From Flavobacterium erciyesense (GTDB lineage Bacteria; Bacteroidota; Bacteroidia; Flavobacteriales; Flavobacteriaceae): a stretch of DNA of 64,000 nt. The stretch covers positions 186,001 to 250,000 of the forward strand of contig NZ_JAGPXB010000002.1 of NCBI RefSeq assembly GCF_018069925.1, in the 5' to 3' direction. Under the pieces are notes generated by a model, which searched no databases, was not told the origin of the DNA, and saw only the letters and a list, made by a program, of their open reading frames with translations. Positions 25,559-34,305 of the stretch are shown in pieces; position 1 is the first letter of the stretch; each line of letters starts with the position of its first letter. Position numbers and translations under genes: made by a program.

Positions 25559-25630
25559 TCATTTTGTGATTCAAACGGTATAACGCTCAGTAACGACTAA
25601 AACAACCTACTACTTAACACTTAAGTAAAA

Positions 25631-26518
25631 ATGACTTTAAAATTTCAAATGAAATTTATTTTTATGTTAACAATGATTTTTGCTAACATAACGACCTACT
25701 CTCAAACTTTACAGGGTAGGATAATAGATAGTATCACAAAAAAACCTATTGAACTAGTGAATATAACATTTGTCAAAAAAGACTTAGGTGTTAATTCGGA
25801 TATAAATGGAAACTTTAAAATTAAAATCGAGGACAATACCGATAATTTACAAATCTCATCCGTTGGATATAAAACAAAAATTATTGATTTATTGACGTTT
25901 AATAAAACAGCAGATATTGAGTTAAGCCCTAAAATTGAAAAACTTGAGGAAATATTAATTTCAAATAAGAAGAAAAACTATACTAGTAGCAAAACATTAG
26001 GATTAAATAAAAAATTAAAAGTACGAACTGGTCTTCCATTTGGATATGAATTTTGCAATTTTATAAAAAATCCATCAAATAAAAACGGTAAAGTAAAGAG
26101 TATAATTTTAAGTCTAAATAAGAGAAGAGAATTTGATTACTTGGCAACTTATAATGTTAGGTTTTATGAATATGACAGTATAAATAAAACACCAGGAGAA
26201 GAATTATATTTTGAAAATTTAATTGTTGAACCACAAAATAAAACTTATCAATTGAAAATTAATATTGATACTTTAAACATTAAACTACCTAAAAAAGGTA
26301 TTTGTATTGGGGTAGAAATTATTAACACCAAATACAATGAAGAAATAAGTTCAATGTCTAAAATAGCACCCAATATTAACTTTACACACACAAAAAAGGA
26401 CATTTTGACTTGGATAAGATTTAGAAGTAAAAATTGGAAAATAGGTACTCATAAATCACAAGTAAAAGATGCTTTTGTAAATGCAATGATAAACATTGAA
26501 GTAGAAATAGAAAAATAA
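25631..26518 (+). CDS. Secreted protein with CarboxypepD-reg-like domain
   Basis: This 295-residue protein has a signal peptide (FIFMLTMIFANITTYSQ). A carboxypeptidase regulatory-like beta sandwich follows at about residues 27-100: LQGRIIDSITKKPIELVNIT, then SDINGNFKIKI and LQISSVGYKT. The remaining ~190 residues are lysine-rich and unrecognised, with GKVKSIILSLNKRREFDY, KGICIGVEIIN and the C-terminal half beta-rich. This domain usually begins TonB-dependent receptors, but here there is no plug or barrel, so it is a stand-alone exported protein. An in-frame Met at 25649 is an alternative start. Confidence 0.7.
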   Translation: MTLKFQMKFIFMLTMIFANITTYSQTLQGRIIDSITKKPIELVNITFVKKDLGVNSDINGNFKIKIEDNTDNLQISSVGYKTKIIDLLTFNKTADIELSPKIEKLEEILISNKKKNYTSSKTLGLNKKLKVRTGLPFGYEFCNFIKNPSNKNGKVKSIILSLNKRREFDYLATYNVRFYEYDSINKTPGEELYFENLIVEPQNKTYQLKINIDTLNIKLPKKGICIGVEIINTKYNEEISSMSKIAPNINFTHTKKDILTWIRFRSKNWKIGTHKSQVKDAFVNAMINIEVEIEK

Positions 26519-26682
26519 TGAGTAGTAGTTGTAATAATACAAGTCACATTTAAAATTTCATATTTATCATAACTACATGAAAACCAAAACTATTGCGAGC
26601 ACCTCGCTCTCGGTCCCAAAACAAAGTTGCAATAAAGCTTACAGCAAATTAAAAATATAGATAATCACATCCAAAAATAGTT

Positions 26683-27159
26683 ATGACAAATTGGACGCAA
26701 AAAATGCAAGAGGTTTTAAATGAAAAAACTGAAAATTATACTCCCCAAGAGAAGGCTAATGTTAATTTTGAGTATTTAAAAAACCTACTTGCAAAAATTG
26801 AAGACGACCATATTCCTGAAAGCGAATTACTTTGCTCTAAAATAGAAGAGGTTATTAATGGTATCCAACCTAAGACAGCGAATCAAAAAATTCAGTACAA
26901 AACAAAAAATTTGAATGACATTACTAATTTACAAACCTTTGTAAAAGAAAATTTCAATTATATCCCAAAAGGTAAATTCAAAAAAAGTTATACCAGTCAA
27001 GGTATAGCATAAGGGATCTCACTAGGAGTAGCTGTTGGTGTTGCGTTAGGGAAAATTGCACTAGGTTTACCAATAGGTATGCTCTTCGGTATCGCTGTGG
27101 GGCGGGCTATCGGTAATAATTTAGATCGAAAAGCTGCATTCGAAAATAAAGTGCTTTAA
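26683..27159 (+). pseudogene. Glycine-zipper protein gene broken by an in-frame stop
   Basis: The frame starts at the ATG at 26683 and ends at TAA 27010-27012 after 109 residues. The same frame then continues through GISLGVAVGVALGKIALGLP, a GxxxG glycine-zipper membrane segment, to a second TAA at 27157-27159. A further frame (-1) at 27180-27245 codes another short hydrophobic glycine-rich stretch (ILWSVIGVGIGFLLSRL). The simplest reading is a gene for a small protein with a soluble N-terminus and a glycine-zipper tail that has acquired a nonsense change and possibly a frameshift. Its function is unknown. Confidence 0.65.
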
Positions 27160-27394
27160 AAATTAGTATCAAACAGAGGATTCTTTGGTCTGTGATTGGT
27201 GTTGGAATCGGTTTTTTGTTGTCAAGACTGACGAGTTATTTGTAAGTTTTAAACTAAGACAACTTCTTCCTTCATGTTCTATCAATAAAATGGTTTTGTT
27301 ACCAAAATTAAACCGTATTTTAGTGTTGTTTTCTATAGGTTTCTAAAACTTAAAAACCACAGAGAAAACCAATCATTTTTTGAAATAAAACATT
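27160..27394. other. Gene-less spacer with membrane-helix remnant
   Basis: Apart from the -1 frame fragment at 27180-27245 noted with the broken gene, nothing is seen. The sequence is AT-rich and leads to the dehydrogenase start. Confidence 0.4.
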
Positions 27395-28258
27395 ATGAAA
27401 AACATACAATTAGGATGGGTTGGTCTTGGTAATATGGGCAACCCAATGGTACTTAACTTACTCAAAGCAGGTTTTGAAGTAACAGTTTTTAATAGAACCA
27501 AAGAAAAAGAAACACAATTGCTTGCTGCAGGCGCAAAATCAGCAAATAGTTTACAAGAACTTATAGCAACGTGTGACGTTGTGATAACTATGTTATCTAA
27601 TGATGCAGCTGTAAAAGAAGTTTTTGAAGGTCCGAGTGGTTTGTTATCGAGAGCTAATTCTGGGAAAACAATTATCAATATGAGCACCGTTTCGCCTGAA
27701 ACATCGCGCTATTTAAACACTATTTGTAATCAACAGCAAGTAGCATTTATAGATGCTCCGGTTTCGGGAAGTGTAAAACCAGCGCAAGATGGAACGCTCG
27801 TAATTTTGGTGGGTGCTACCCCAGAAAATTTCGAAAAAGCCAAACCGATATTTGATGTTTTGGGAAAAATTGCGATTCATGTAGGCGAACCCGGTGTAGC
27901 AAGTTCAGCTAAATTAGCTATCAATTACCTATTGGGATTAAACCTTCAAGGAATAGCCGAAACGGTTTTATTTGCCGAGAAAAACGGAGTTAGTAAAGAG
28001 GACATGCTTAACATTATCAATCAAGGGGCTTGTGGCAACGGCATCACGAATATCAAAACACCTTTTATTTTAAATAATTCCTTTCCAGCGGCATTTGCCT
28101 TAAAACACTTGGTTAAAGATTTAGGCTTGGCCAAAGCTGCAGGATTAGATTCGCCACTCATTCATCCTTTGTATGACAGTTATGCTTCTGCCGAAAAAGA
28201 AGGATTAGGCGATCAAGATGTAATGGCTATTATTAGTAGTTTAAAAAATTCCCAATAA
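27395..28258 (+). CDS. NAD(P)-dependent 3-hydroxyisobutyrate dehydrogenase family oxidoreductase
   Basis: This 287-residue protein has an N-terminal Rossmann fold GLGNMGNPMVLNLL (residues 8-21). The substrate-binding FIDAPVSGSVKPAQDGTL matches the family DAPVSGG motif. SAKLAINYLLG, whose Lys is the catalytic residue, leads into the helical C-terminal domain. Members reduce or oxidise small beta-hydroxy acids (3-hydroxyisobutyrate, tartronate semialdehyde, glyoxylate); the substrate here is not fixed. It is cytosolic. The gene is monocistronic and marks the return to ordinary composition after the accessory block. Confidence 0.9.
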   Translation: MKNIQLGWVGLGNMGNPMVLNLLKAGFEVTVFNRTKEKETQLLAAGAKSANSLQELIATCDVVITMLSNDAAVKEVFEGPSGLLSRANSGKTIINMSTVSPETSRYLNTICNQQQVAFIDAPVSGSVKPAQDGTLVILVGATPENFEKAKPIFDVLGKIAIHVGEPGVASSAKLAINYLLGLNLQGIAETVLFAEKNGVSKEDMLNIINQGACGNGITNIKTPFILNNSFPAAFALKHLVKDLGLAKAAGLDSPLIHPLYDSYASAEKEGLGDQDVMAIISSLKNSQ

Positions 28259-28560
28259 CTGAACTTAAAATCGAAATGGCAATAACGAGAAAGAATCAAT
28301 CAATTTGCCAATTCAAATACCAAAGCTCTGCAGTTTTGTCATAAAAAGCCTCATTAAGGTATTTCTACTGGTTGTGAAACCTCGAATTATCAATCAAAAA
28401 ATACAAAATACTCAATTATAGTACGGTACAAATAATATTATACACTATTTAGGATTAATTATTCGGTTTTTTATTTAAGCGTAAAATTCTTTTTATTATA
28501 TTTGAGAAAGAAAATTAAGACGCGTTACTTAATAAAGAGTACAAAAACCGCTGTTAAAGA
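28259..28560. other. Gene-less spacer
   Basis: 302 AT-rich bases between the dehydrogenase and the GAF-PAS gene. Only a -7 box (28497-28504) was recognised. Confidence 0.4.
28497..28504 (+). promoter_or_regulatory. -7 box upstream of the GAF-PAS gene
   Basis: TATATTTG matches TAnnTTTG and lies 56 bases before the ATG at 28561. Confidence 0.5.
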
Positions 28561-29694
28561 ATGGAATCAAAAAATAACAGATTAGAAGAGCTCATTTCCT
28601 ATCAAATTTTGGACACTAAACCAGAAATGGAATTGGATATACTCTCTGAAATGGCTTCTTTAATTTTTGATGTACCCGTTGCTTTAATCACCTTTATTGA
28701 TGAAGATCGCCAATGGTTTAAAGTGAACAAAGGACTAGATATAACCGAAACCAAAAGGGAAGATTCATTTTGTCGACACCTACTTAGTGGAACTTTGGAA
28801 AATTTAATTGTAGAAGATGCTTTAAAAGATCCTCTTTTTAGTAAAAATCCTTCCGTAATTAATAATCCGAAAATCCGCTTTTATGCAGGTGTTCCATTAA
28901 CCACTCCGTCCGGAAATGTCCTTGGAAGTTTTTGCATTATTGATCACAAGCCAAGACAATTAACTCCCGATCAAATCAAAGTTTTGCACATTTTGGCAAA
29001 AAAAACAATGGTTTGCTTGAACTCTCGAAAACTTCTTTTGGAACAAAAAGATGAGATGAAAACCCTTGCAGCGCGATTAAAAAAACTAACAGATAGTGTG
29101 CCCGATGGAATTTTTCAATTAAAAATGACTGCCGAAGGCGCTTTAAAGTTTGAATTTATTAGTGAAGGTATGATTGAATTACACCCTTCCGTAACCATGC
29201 AACAATGGTTGGACAGGCCTGAAATTGGTTTTACCCTAATATGTCCAGAGGATTTGAATGATTTTAAAGCAAAATTAATGGAGTCGTTTACCAATTTATC
29301 CTTTTTGAACATTGAGTATCGCGTGAAGCATGATACTGAATACAGATGGCATTCTATGAAAGGAAATCCCGAACGAATGCCAGATGGGAGTGTGGTTTGG
29401 TACGGCAGTTTTCACAATATAAATGATCGTGTAGAATACGAAATCGCCATGGATCAAATTGTATTTGACATTTCGCACGTACTTCGAAGACCGGTTACTA
29501 CGCTGATGGCATTAAATAATATGATCGAAAACGAAAAAAACATCAGTCATGAAAGCCTTGTAGAATACGTGACTTATATCAAAAAAGTATCTGAAGAAAT
29601 GGAAATATTTACGAAAAACTTAAGCGAAATTTACCAAAGAAAAAAAGAATTAATAACAACCAAAAGTGGTAAAGGTAAGCCAAATTGTCAATAA
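28561..29694 (+). CDS. GAF-PAS signalling protein with HisKA-like helix but no ATPase domain
   Basis: This 377-residue cytosolic protein has an N-terminal GAF domain (about 20-160, with ALITFIDEDRQWFKV and FYAGVPLTTPSGNVLGSFCI) and a PAS domain (about 180-290, ending with the PAC-like EYRWHSMKGNPERMPDGSVV). It ends in a coiled dimerisation helix containing FDISHVLRRPVTTLMAL, which looks like a histidine-kinase H box. No N, G1, F or G2 ATP-binding motif follows; the protein stops 66 residues after that His. It may be a truncated kinase or a sensor that works with a separate ATPase. No response regulator is adjacent. Confidence 0.8.
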   Translation: MESKNNRLEELISYQILDTKPEMELDILSEMASLIFDVPVALITFIDEDRQWFKVNKGLDITETKREDSFCRHLLSGTLENLIVEDALKDPLFSKNPSVINNPKIRFYAGVPLTTPSGNVLGSFCIIDHKPRQLTPDQIKVLHILAKKTMVCLNSRKLLLEQKDEMKTLAARLKKLTDSVPDGIFQLKMTAEGALKFEFISEGMIELHPSVTMQQWLDRPEIGFTLICPEDLNDFKAKLMESFTNLSFLNIEYRVKHDTEYRWHSMKGNPERMPDGSVVWYGSFHNINDRVEYEIAMDQIVFDISHVLRRPVTTLMALNNMIENEKNISHESLVEYVTYIKKVSEEMEIFTKNLSEIYQRKKELITTKSGKGKPNCQ

Positions 29695-29776
29695 ATTAAT
29701 CCTGTGAACCTTTATGTTAGTGTTTTAAAACTGCGGCCTCAGCTATTTTCAAAAATCGTACTAATACTTATAAACG

Positions 29777-29807
29777 CAAAAGCTACCTAATAACAGGGTA
29801 GCTTTTG
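29777..29807. terminator. Bidirectional terminator between convergent genes
   Basis: Stem CAAAAGCTACC / GGTAGCTTTTG with a loop of about nine bases. It lies between the GAF-PAS gene (+) and the CDGSH gene (-) and is followed by T runs on the + side. Confidence 0.8.
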
Positions 29808-29837
29808 TTTTTTTAATCTAAAACTGGCAATTTTTTT

Positions 29838-30065
29838 CTATTTTGTTTTCACAGGTGGCAAGTCAAACGCTGCTGGCTCATGCTCAAAACCGTTTCGGTG
29901 CGCACCATCACAAAAAGGTTTATTAGCAGATAAACCACAACGACAAAGACCCAAGGCCGTTCTCCCCTCTAAACCGTAGGTTTGACCGTTGCAATCAGTA
30001 ATTTCAAAATCGCCTTCAATTTTTATGGAACCATTTTTGTTGATGGTTAATTTAGTAGTACTCAT
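29838..30065 (-). CDS. CDGSH iron-sulfur domain protein
   Basis: This 75-residue protein starts at MSTTKLTI; the Met nine codons upstream is rejected as not family-like. The [2Fe-2S] motif is CRCGLSANKPFCDGAH, with three Cys and one His ligand (C-x-C-x8-C-x3-H), the CDGSH signature with Ala in place of Ser. Members are small redox-active cluster proteins. The function in bacteria is not settled; redox or iron sensing is suggested by cluster chemistry. The gene stands alone next to the haem-peroxidase and SusCD locus but is separated from it by 143 bp with no evident terminator. Confidence 0.9.
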   Translation of the reverse strand: MSTTKLTINKNGSIKIEGDFEITDCNGQTYGLEGRTALGLCRCGLSANKPFCDGAHRNGFEHEPAAFDLPPVKTK

Positions 30066-30208
30066 ACTTGATATATTATTTTTAGAGCGCAAAGGTTAAA
30101 AAATTATTCAAGTACCAACTCGCCAAAACTAATTTTTATGCTTTTGATTTATTATTTACATTAATTCTAATTTGACACTGACACCCATTGCTTTAAAATC
30201 ATAGTTTT

Positions 30209-31357
30209 TTACTCAGGCATCGTAGGTGTAATAATACGACTATTAGGCGAACTTAAAGTTTCTATAAAAGCTAAGAGAGCATTGATTTCGGTACGATTTA
30301 AGTTTAATTTTTTAAGAATTGGAGAATTTACTGGTAACAGGGAGTCACGAGCAGTTCCTAAATACTTTGCCTGAACAGGTGATGGGTTGCCTAAATTGTA
30401 AAATTCGACTACATCAAGTAAACTTGGGAAATGGCCATTATGCATCCATGGTTTAGTATTGGCTACTTCGCGTAAAGTAGGCGTTCTAAATTTACCTAAA
30501 TCCTGCTTATTTTTAGTAACATTGTATCTTCCAAAATCTTCATTAACGGTACCAAACAAGGTTTGGCCATCATTGTGAAATTGATTGTCGCTGAAGTAAG
30601 GTGTATTGTGGCAATTAATACATTGCGCTTTAGTTCTAAACAAATGCAATCCTAAAACTTGCTCGTCAGAAAAGGCATCGGCTTTTCCGGTTACAAATTT
30701 ATCAAACTTACTTTTCGGACTTTTAATAGTTCGCTCAAAGGTAGCAATGGCGTATTGTATGCGCTTTAGAGTAATTTCAGAGTCGCCAAATGCACTTTCA
30801 AATAATTTTTTGTATCCTTTTACAGCAGCAATCTTATCGACTGCAATAGTCAGCTTTTCGTTCATTTCTAAAGGATCAGAGATAGGAAATTGTGCTTGAT
30901 CTTCTAAACTATTAGCACGACCGTCCCAAAAAAGTGATGTAGCATATCCTGAATTTAAAATAGTCATAGCATTTCGTTTGCCAGTTTGTCTGTTATGACC
31001 AAAGGAACGCGTTAAATTATCAGTCCAGCCTAATTCTGGATTATGGCAGGAGGCACAAGCAATTTGTCCGCTAATTGACAACCTTGGATCAAAAAACAAG
31101 GTCTTTCCTAAAGATGCTTTTTCCTTAGAATAGGGGTTGTAGTCCGGAAACGGAACTTCTGGCAAAGGACCTATATCTTTAAAATTTGCAGGATCAACAT
31201 TGCGATCTAAGGTTGGTTTAGGCCATAAAGCAGGATTTCCACTGCTATATAATTGCCTTAGATCTTCAATAGGAATATAAGGGTTGTCATAATATGATTG
31301 ATATGCTGATAGCCCAAGTAGAGCTAACAAAGCGACTGTTATATATTTAATTTTCAT
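30209..31357 (-). CDS. Di-haem cytochrome c peroxidase (MauG/CcpA family)
   Basis: This 382-residue exported protein has two c-type haem motifs, CASCH (101-105) and CINCH (246-250). ELGWTD after the first haem carries the Trp position often conserved in the family. The N-terminus has a short hydrophobic signal segment (ITVALLALLGLSAY). DGRANSLEDQAQFP and a C-terminal HNGHFPSLLDVVEFYN resemble cytochrome c peroxidases that reduce hydrogen peroxide in the periplasm. It lies last in the minus-strand run with SusC, SusD and a lipoprotein, 18 bp after the lipoprotein stop, so it is likely co-transcribed. Its substrate there could differ from peroxide. Confidence 0.9.
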   Translation of the reverse strand: MKIKYITVALLALLGLSAYQSYYDNPYIPIEDLRQLYSSGNPALWPKPTLDRNVDPANFKDIGPLPEVPFPDYNPYSKEKASLGKTLFFDPRLSISGQIACASCHNPELGWTDNLTRSFGHNRQTGKRNAMTILNSGYATSLFWDGRANSLEDQAQFPISDPLEMNEKLTIAVDKIAAVKGYKKLFESAFGDSEITLKRIQYAIATFERTIKSPKSKFDKFVTGKADAFSDEQVLGLHLFRTKAQCINCHNTPYFSDNQFHNDGQTLFGTVNEDFGRYNVTKNKQDLGKFRTPTLREVANTKPWMHNGHFPSLLDVVEFYNLGNPSPVQAKYLGTARDSLLPVNSPILKKLNLNRTEINALLAFIETLSSPNSRIITPTMPE

Positions 31358-31375
31358 GTTTTTTAAATCTTAAAA

Positions 31376-32845
31376 TTACAAACTAATTTCTTTTAAACAA
31401 CTTGCAGTTATAGGAGCAGGTCTTGGATAAACTCGGTTATTATAAATTTTGTATTGTGAAGTCACCGTACCTCCAAAAAGGGCCGTATTGGTAGCTTTTA
31501 AATCAAAAGAAATCTCAAAAAGACCACTACTTATTTCTGTATAGGTACCACCACCCGAAATGCCGATACTGTAACTTTTACCATTTGTACCTGCAATTGT
31601 AATGTATTGCGGAATGACTAAAACAGTTCCTCTAGTTTTACTATTTCCGCCTTCAGGAAAAAACTCTAATGCTGAGGCGATATTGAAACCAGGAGAATTC
31701 GCCGCCGAAATACTTTCATTAGAGAACCATCGCTTTAGACCAAACGAATTGGTTGTATTAGTTCCAGTCGTAACATTAAACCCAATTTTAAAAGCGTGAT
31801 GATAAATATCATCTGCAGGATTAGGCGTACCTCTGTCACTGAATAAAATGGCATTTTCAGAACCAGCTGGTACTACCACTGGAAAAGTAAAAGCATTAAA
31901 ACTTTGCCAACCACAAACGCCTGCTCTTTCAAACCAATTTTCACCATAGGTTAAGTAAAAAGGATTCGAAAGGTCATAAAATTTAGCGGCTGTATTGGCA
32001 GTAACATCTCTAATTGATTTGATGGGTTTAACGATTTGCAAAATCGAATTACCAGTAGGACTATAAGCTGCAGTAGTTGCTAATTCTATATCTGATTGAT
32101 AGTACACATCATTGTTCTTTATGTTCTCTAAAAGCGTCAATCGGTATGAAATAGAGCTTCTGTTTGCAGCAAGCGCTTCACGCGTAATTTTGTAGTTGAA
32201 TCCGTTTAATGTCTTGAACATACTAGCTTCATCGATTTCAGAAGGAATAAATCCGTTGGGGAAATTAACTTTAAACACAACCTCTTCACCCACGTTTCCT
32301 TGCAATTCTATTCGATTAACAGGAAAACTGTATGTTGTTTTTATATCTTCAAGGTTGACCTCTAAAGCATTATTTGGTGCTGATAAATTCAAATTTCCGA
32401 TAGTTATTGATGGATCTGAACTTGATTCTAGTTTTAAAGTAATTTTTTGCTTTTCATTCCACCTTTTGTCGAAAGATACTAAAACAGTATCGGTTAGCTG
32501 ATTTCCAGAAAAAGAAAGCTGGTCTTTGGGAATCAGACTAAAAGTAGCCGCATCACCATTAGTTATTACGCTGTAAGTTACAAAAACAGGTTTAGCTAAA
32601 GTTGCCGAAGTTAGTGATACAGGTATTTTAAGCGTTTTTACTGATGTGTTTTTATAACTGCTCACAGGCACTAACGCACTGTTTTTTGCAGGAAACTCTA
32701 ACGGAGCATTGTTGCTGTTTACCAATAAATTGAATCGTACGAAGGGAGGAACGCTATTGGCATCTAAATTATAATCATCCTTTGAACACGCGCTAAAAAC
32801 ACAAAGAATGAGAGAGACGAACACCATAATTTTAGTATGTTTCAT
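31376..32845 (-). CDS. Surface lipoprotein of the SusCD locus, unknown
   Basis: This 489-residue protein has a lipoprotein signal (VFVSLILCVFSACSKDDYN; Cys within the lipobox FSAC). Its N-terminal half has beta-sandwich-like strands (TLKIPVSLTSATLAKPVFVT, LSFSGNQLTDTVLVSFD). The C-terminal region around FERAGVCGWQSFNAFTFPVV is followed by beta-rich repeats. I recognise no named family. The start codon overlaps the end of susD by 14 bases, so it is translationally coupled to it. By position it is probably an auxiliary surface lipoprotein that binds the substrate of the SusC/SusD transporter. An upstream in-frame extension is rejected because it would displace the signal peptide. Confidence 0.7.
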   Translation of the reverse strand: MKHTKIMVFVSLILCVFSACSKDDYNLDANSVPPFVRFNLLVNSNNAPLEFPAKNSALVPVSSYKNTSVKTLKIPVSLTSATLAKPVFVTYSVITNGDAATFSLIPKDQLSFSGNQLTDTVLVSFDKRWNEKQKITLKLESSSDPSITIGNLNLSAPNNALEVNLEDIKTTYSFPVNRIELQGNVGEEVVFKVNFPNGFIPSEIDEASMFKTLNGFNYKITREALAANRSSISYRLTLLENIKNNDVYYQSDIELATTAAYSPTGNSILQIVKPIKSIRDVTANTAAKFYDLSNPFYLTYGENWFERAGVCGWQSFNAFTFPVVVPAGSENAILFSDRGTPNPADDIYHHAFKIGFNVTTGTNTTNSFGLKRWFSNESISAANSPGFNIASALEFFPEGGNSKTRGTVLVIPQYITIAGTNGKSYSIGISGGGTYTEISSGLFEISFDLKATNTALFGGTVTSQYKIYNNRVYPRPAPITASCLKEISL

Positions 32846-34301
32846 TTTGCTGTAAGTTTGCGTTAAGGTTAATATTTTTTTGTGGTATTGGTAAAACAAA
32901 TTTTGGAGATGGAAAATCGAGATTACATGTAGTTGCTAAACAACCATCAGTACGAACAATACTCTTTCTTTTACGGGCTAAATCAAAAAACAAATGCCCT
33001 TCAAAACAGAGTTCTTTACGCCGTTCTAGTAACAATGCATCTTCAAGATTTTCAGTAGCAGTAAGCAAAGTCGCTTTGGCACGAAATCTAATAGTGTTGA
33101 TATCAGCAATGGCACCCGATCGATTACCTAATGCAAGCGCAGCTTCGGCACGTATCAAATACACTTCACTCAGTCTGAAAGCAGAATATCCTGGATTGTC
33201 CTGAAGTTTTTTGGTAAAATAATAATTGACATTTACTAATACGCCGTTTACTAGGGTAGGCAGGGGTTTTTCTAAAAACAATTGTCTACGAATATCAGCA
33301 GTTTCGTATAAGTTTCTCAAATCTTGCGAAGCCACATATTTGTTGTAGTTTGTTGGTGAAAAATACCCAAAATAACTGGATAAGGAACCTCCTACTTCTC
33401 CACCACTATCTCTAGGAATTGAAAATTCTAATAGATTTTCGGATAAAGGTGCGTTGGTTTGCTCCCATTGTGCCACATAATTTTCAGATGAAACCAAACT
33501 AATGCCAGAAGATTGAATTACATCATTTGCTACATCAAAAGCGTTTTGCCATTTATTTTGAGAAAGGTAAACGCGAGCCATTAATGCTTTTGTATTGATT
33601 GCGTTAAAATAAGAATTAGTAGGTCCTGCTAAACTAGGCACATTAGAAAAATTATCTAAGGCAGCATTCAAATCTGCTACAATTTTGAGGTAGGTATTTG
33701 CCAGCGTTTCTCTTTTAGGATATTGAATTCCTTTTGATAAACTTGCTGTACTATATACTACACCCAATTGATCTGCTCCGGTTCCGGAAATAGGTTGCGA
33801 GTATACCAAAGTCAGTAAAAAATGAGCGTAAGCTCTTATAGCCAAGGCTTCGGCTTTGATTTGATTTTTTTCTATTGCAGTCGCATCAGTTAACTGGTCT
33901 ACATTTTCAAGAATCAAATTAACCTGATTCACTACCGTATAACTGGCATCATAAAAAGGTGTAAAATTACTTTCTAAAGCTTGATCCTGAAAAGAATATA
34001 CGTTTTCGATATTGATAGGAACTGCGATTTGCCCGCGATTACTGCCTGATATTGTTGGTGTAAATTTTAAGTTACCACCTTGTAAATCAGCGTAAACCGC
34101 AAAGCGTTCTCCCCTTACATTTTCTTCGAGTTTACCATAGGTTCCATTAAGAGCCACCAGCATTCCGTTTTTGGTACTCAATTGTTCTGCAATAGAGGTT
34201 TGAGAGCCTGGTTCTTGCTCTAAAAATTCACTACAACTTTGCACTGACAGAACAACAAGTAGCACAAAAAGGTATTTTAAAAATAGTTTTGAATGATTCA
34301 T
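32832..34301 (-). CDS. SusD/RagB-family outer-membrane nutrient-binding lipoprotein
   Basis: This 489-residue SusD-like lipoprotein has a lipobox Cys at residue 23 in SVQSCSEFLEQEP. Helical TPR-like regions include ALAIRAYAHFLLTLVYSQP (near residues 155-173) and SEVYLIRAEAALALGNRSGA. The C-terminal LLLERRKELCFEGHLFFDLARKR is the family hallmark. It caps the SusC barrel and hands ligand into it at the cell surface. It begins 4 bp after the SusC stop and overlaps the lipoprotein start. Length is typical. Confidence 0.93.
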   Translation of the reverse strand: MNHSKLFLKYLFVLLVVLSVQSCSEFLEQEPGSQTSIAEQLSTKNGMLVALNGTYGKLEENVRGERFAVYADLQGGNLKFTPTISGSNRGQIAVPINIENVYSFQDQALESNFTPFYDASYTVVNQVNLILENVDQLTDATAIEKNQIKAEALAIRAYAHFLLTLVYSQPISGTGADQLGVVYSTASLSKGIQYPKRETLANTYLKIVADLNAALDNFSNVPSLAGPTNSYFNAINTKALMARVYLSQNKWQNAFDVANDVIQSSGISLVSSENYVAQWEQTNAPLSENLLEFSIPRDSGGEVGGSLSSYFGYFSPTNYNKYVASQDLRNLYETADIRRQLFLEKPLPTLVNGVLVNVNYYFTKKLQDNPGYSAFRLSEVYLIRAEAALALGNRSGAIADINTIRFRAKATLLTATENLEDALLLERRKELCFEGHLFFDLARKRKSIVRTDGCLATTCNLDFPSPKFVLPIPQKNINLNANLQQNETY

Positions 34302-34305
34302 GTTG

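Noticed and set aside
26590..26620. Further R-element copy (GCGAGCACCTCGCTCT)
   Set aside because: Only a short hairpin-like stretch remains, with no conserved core.
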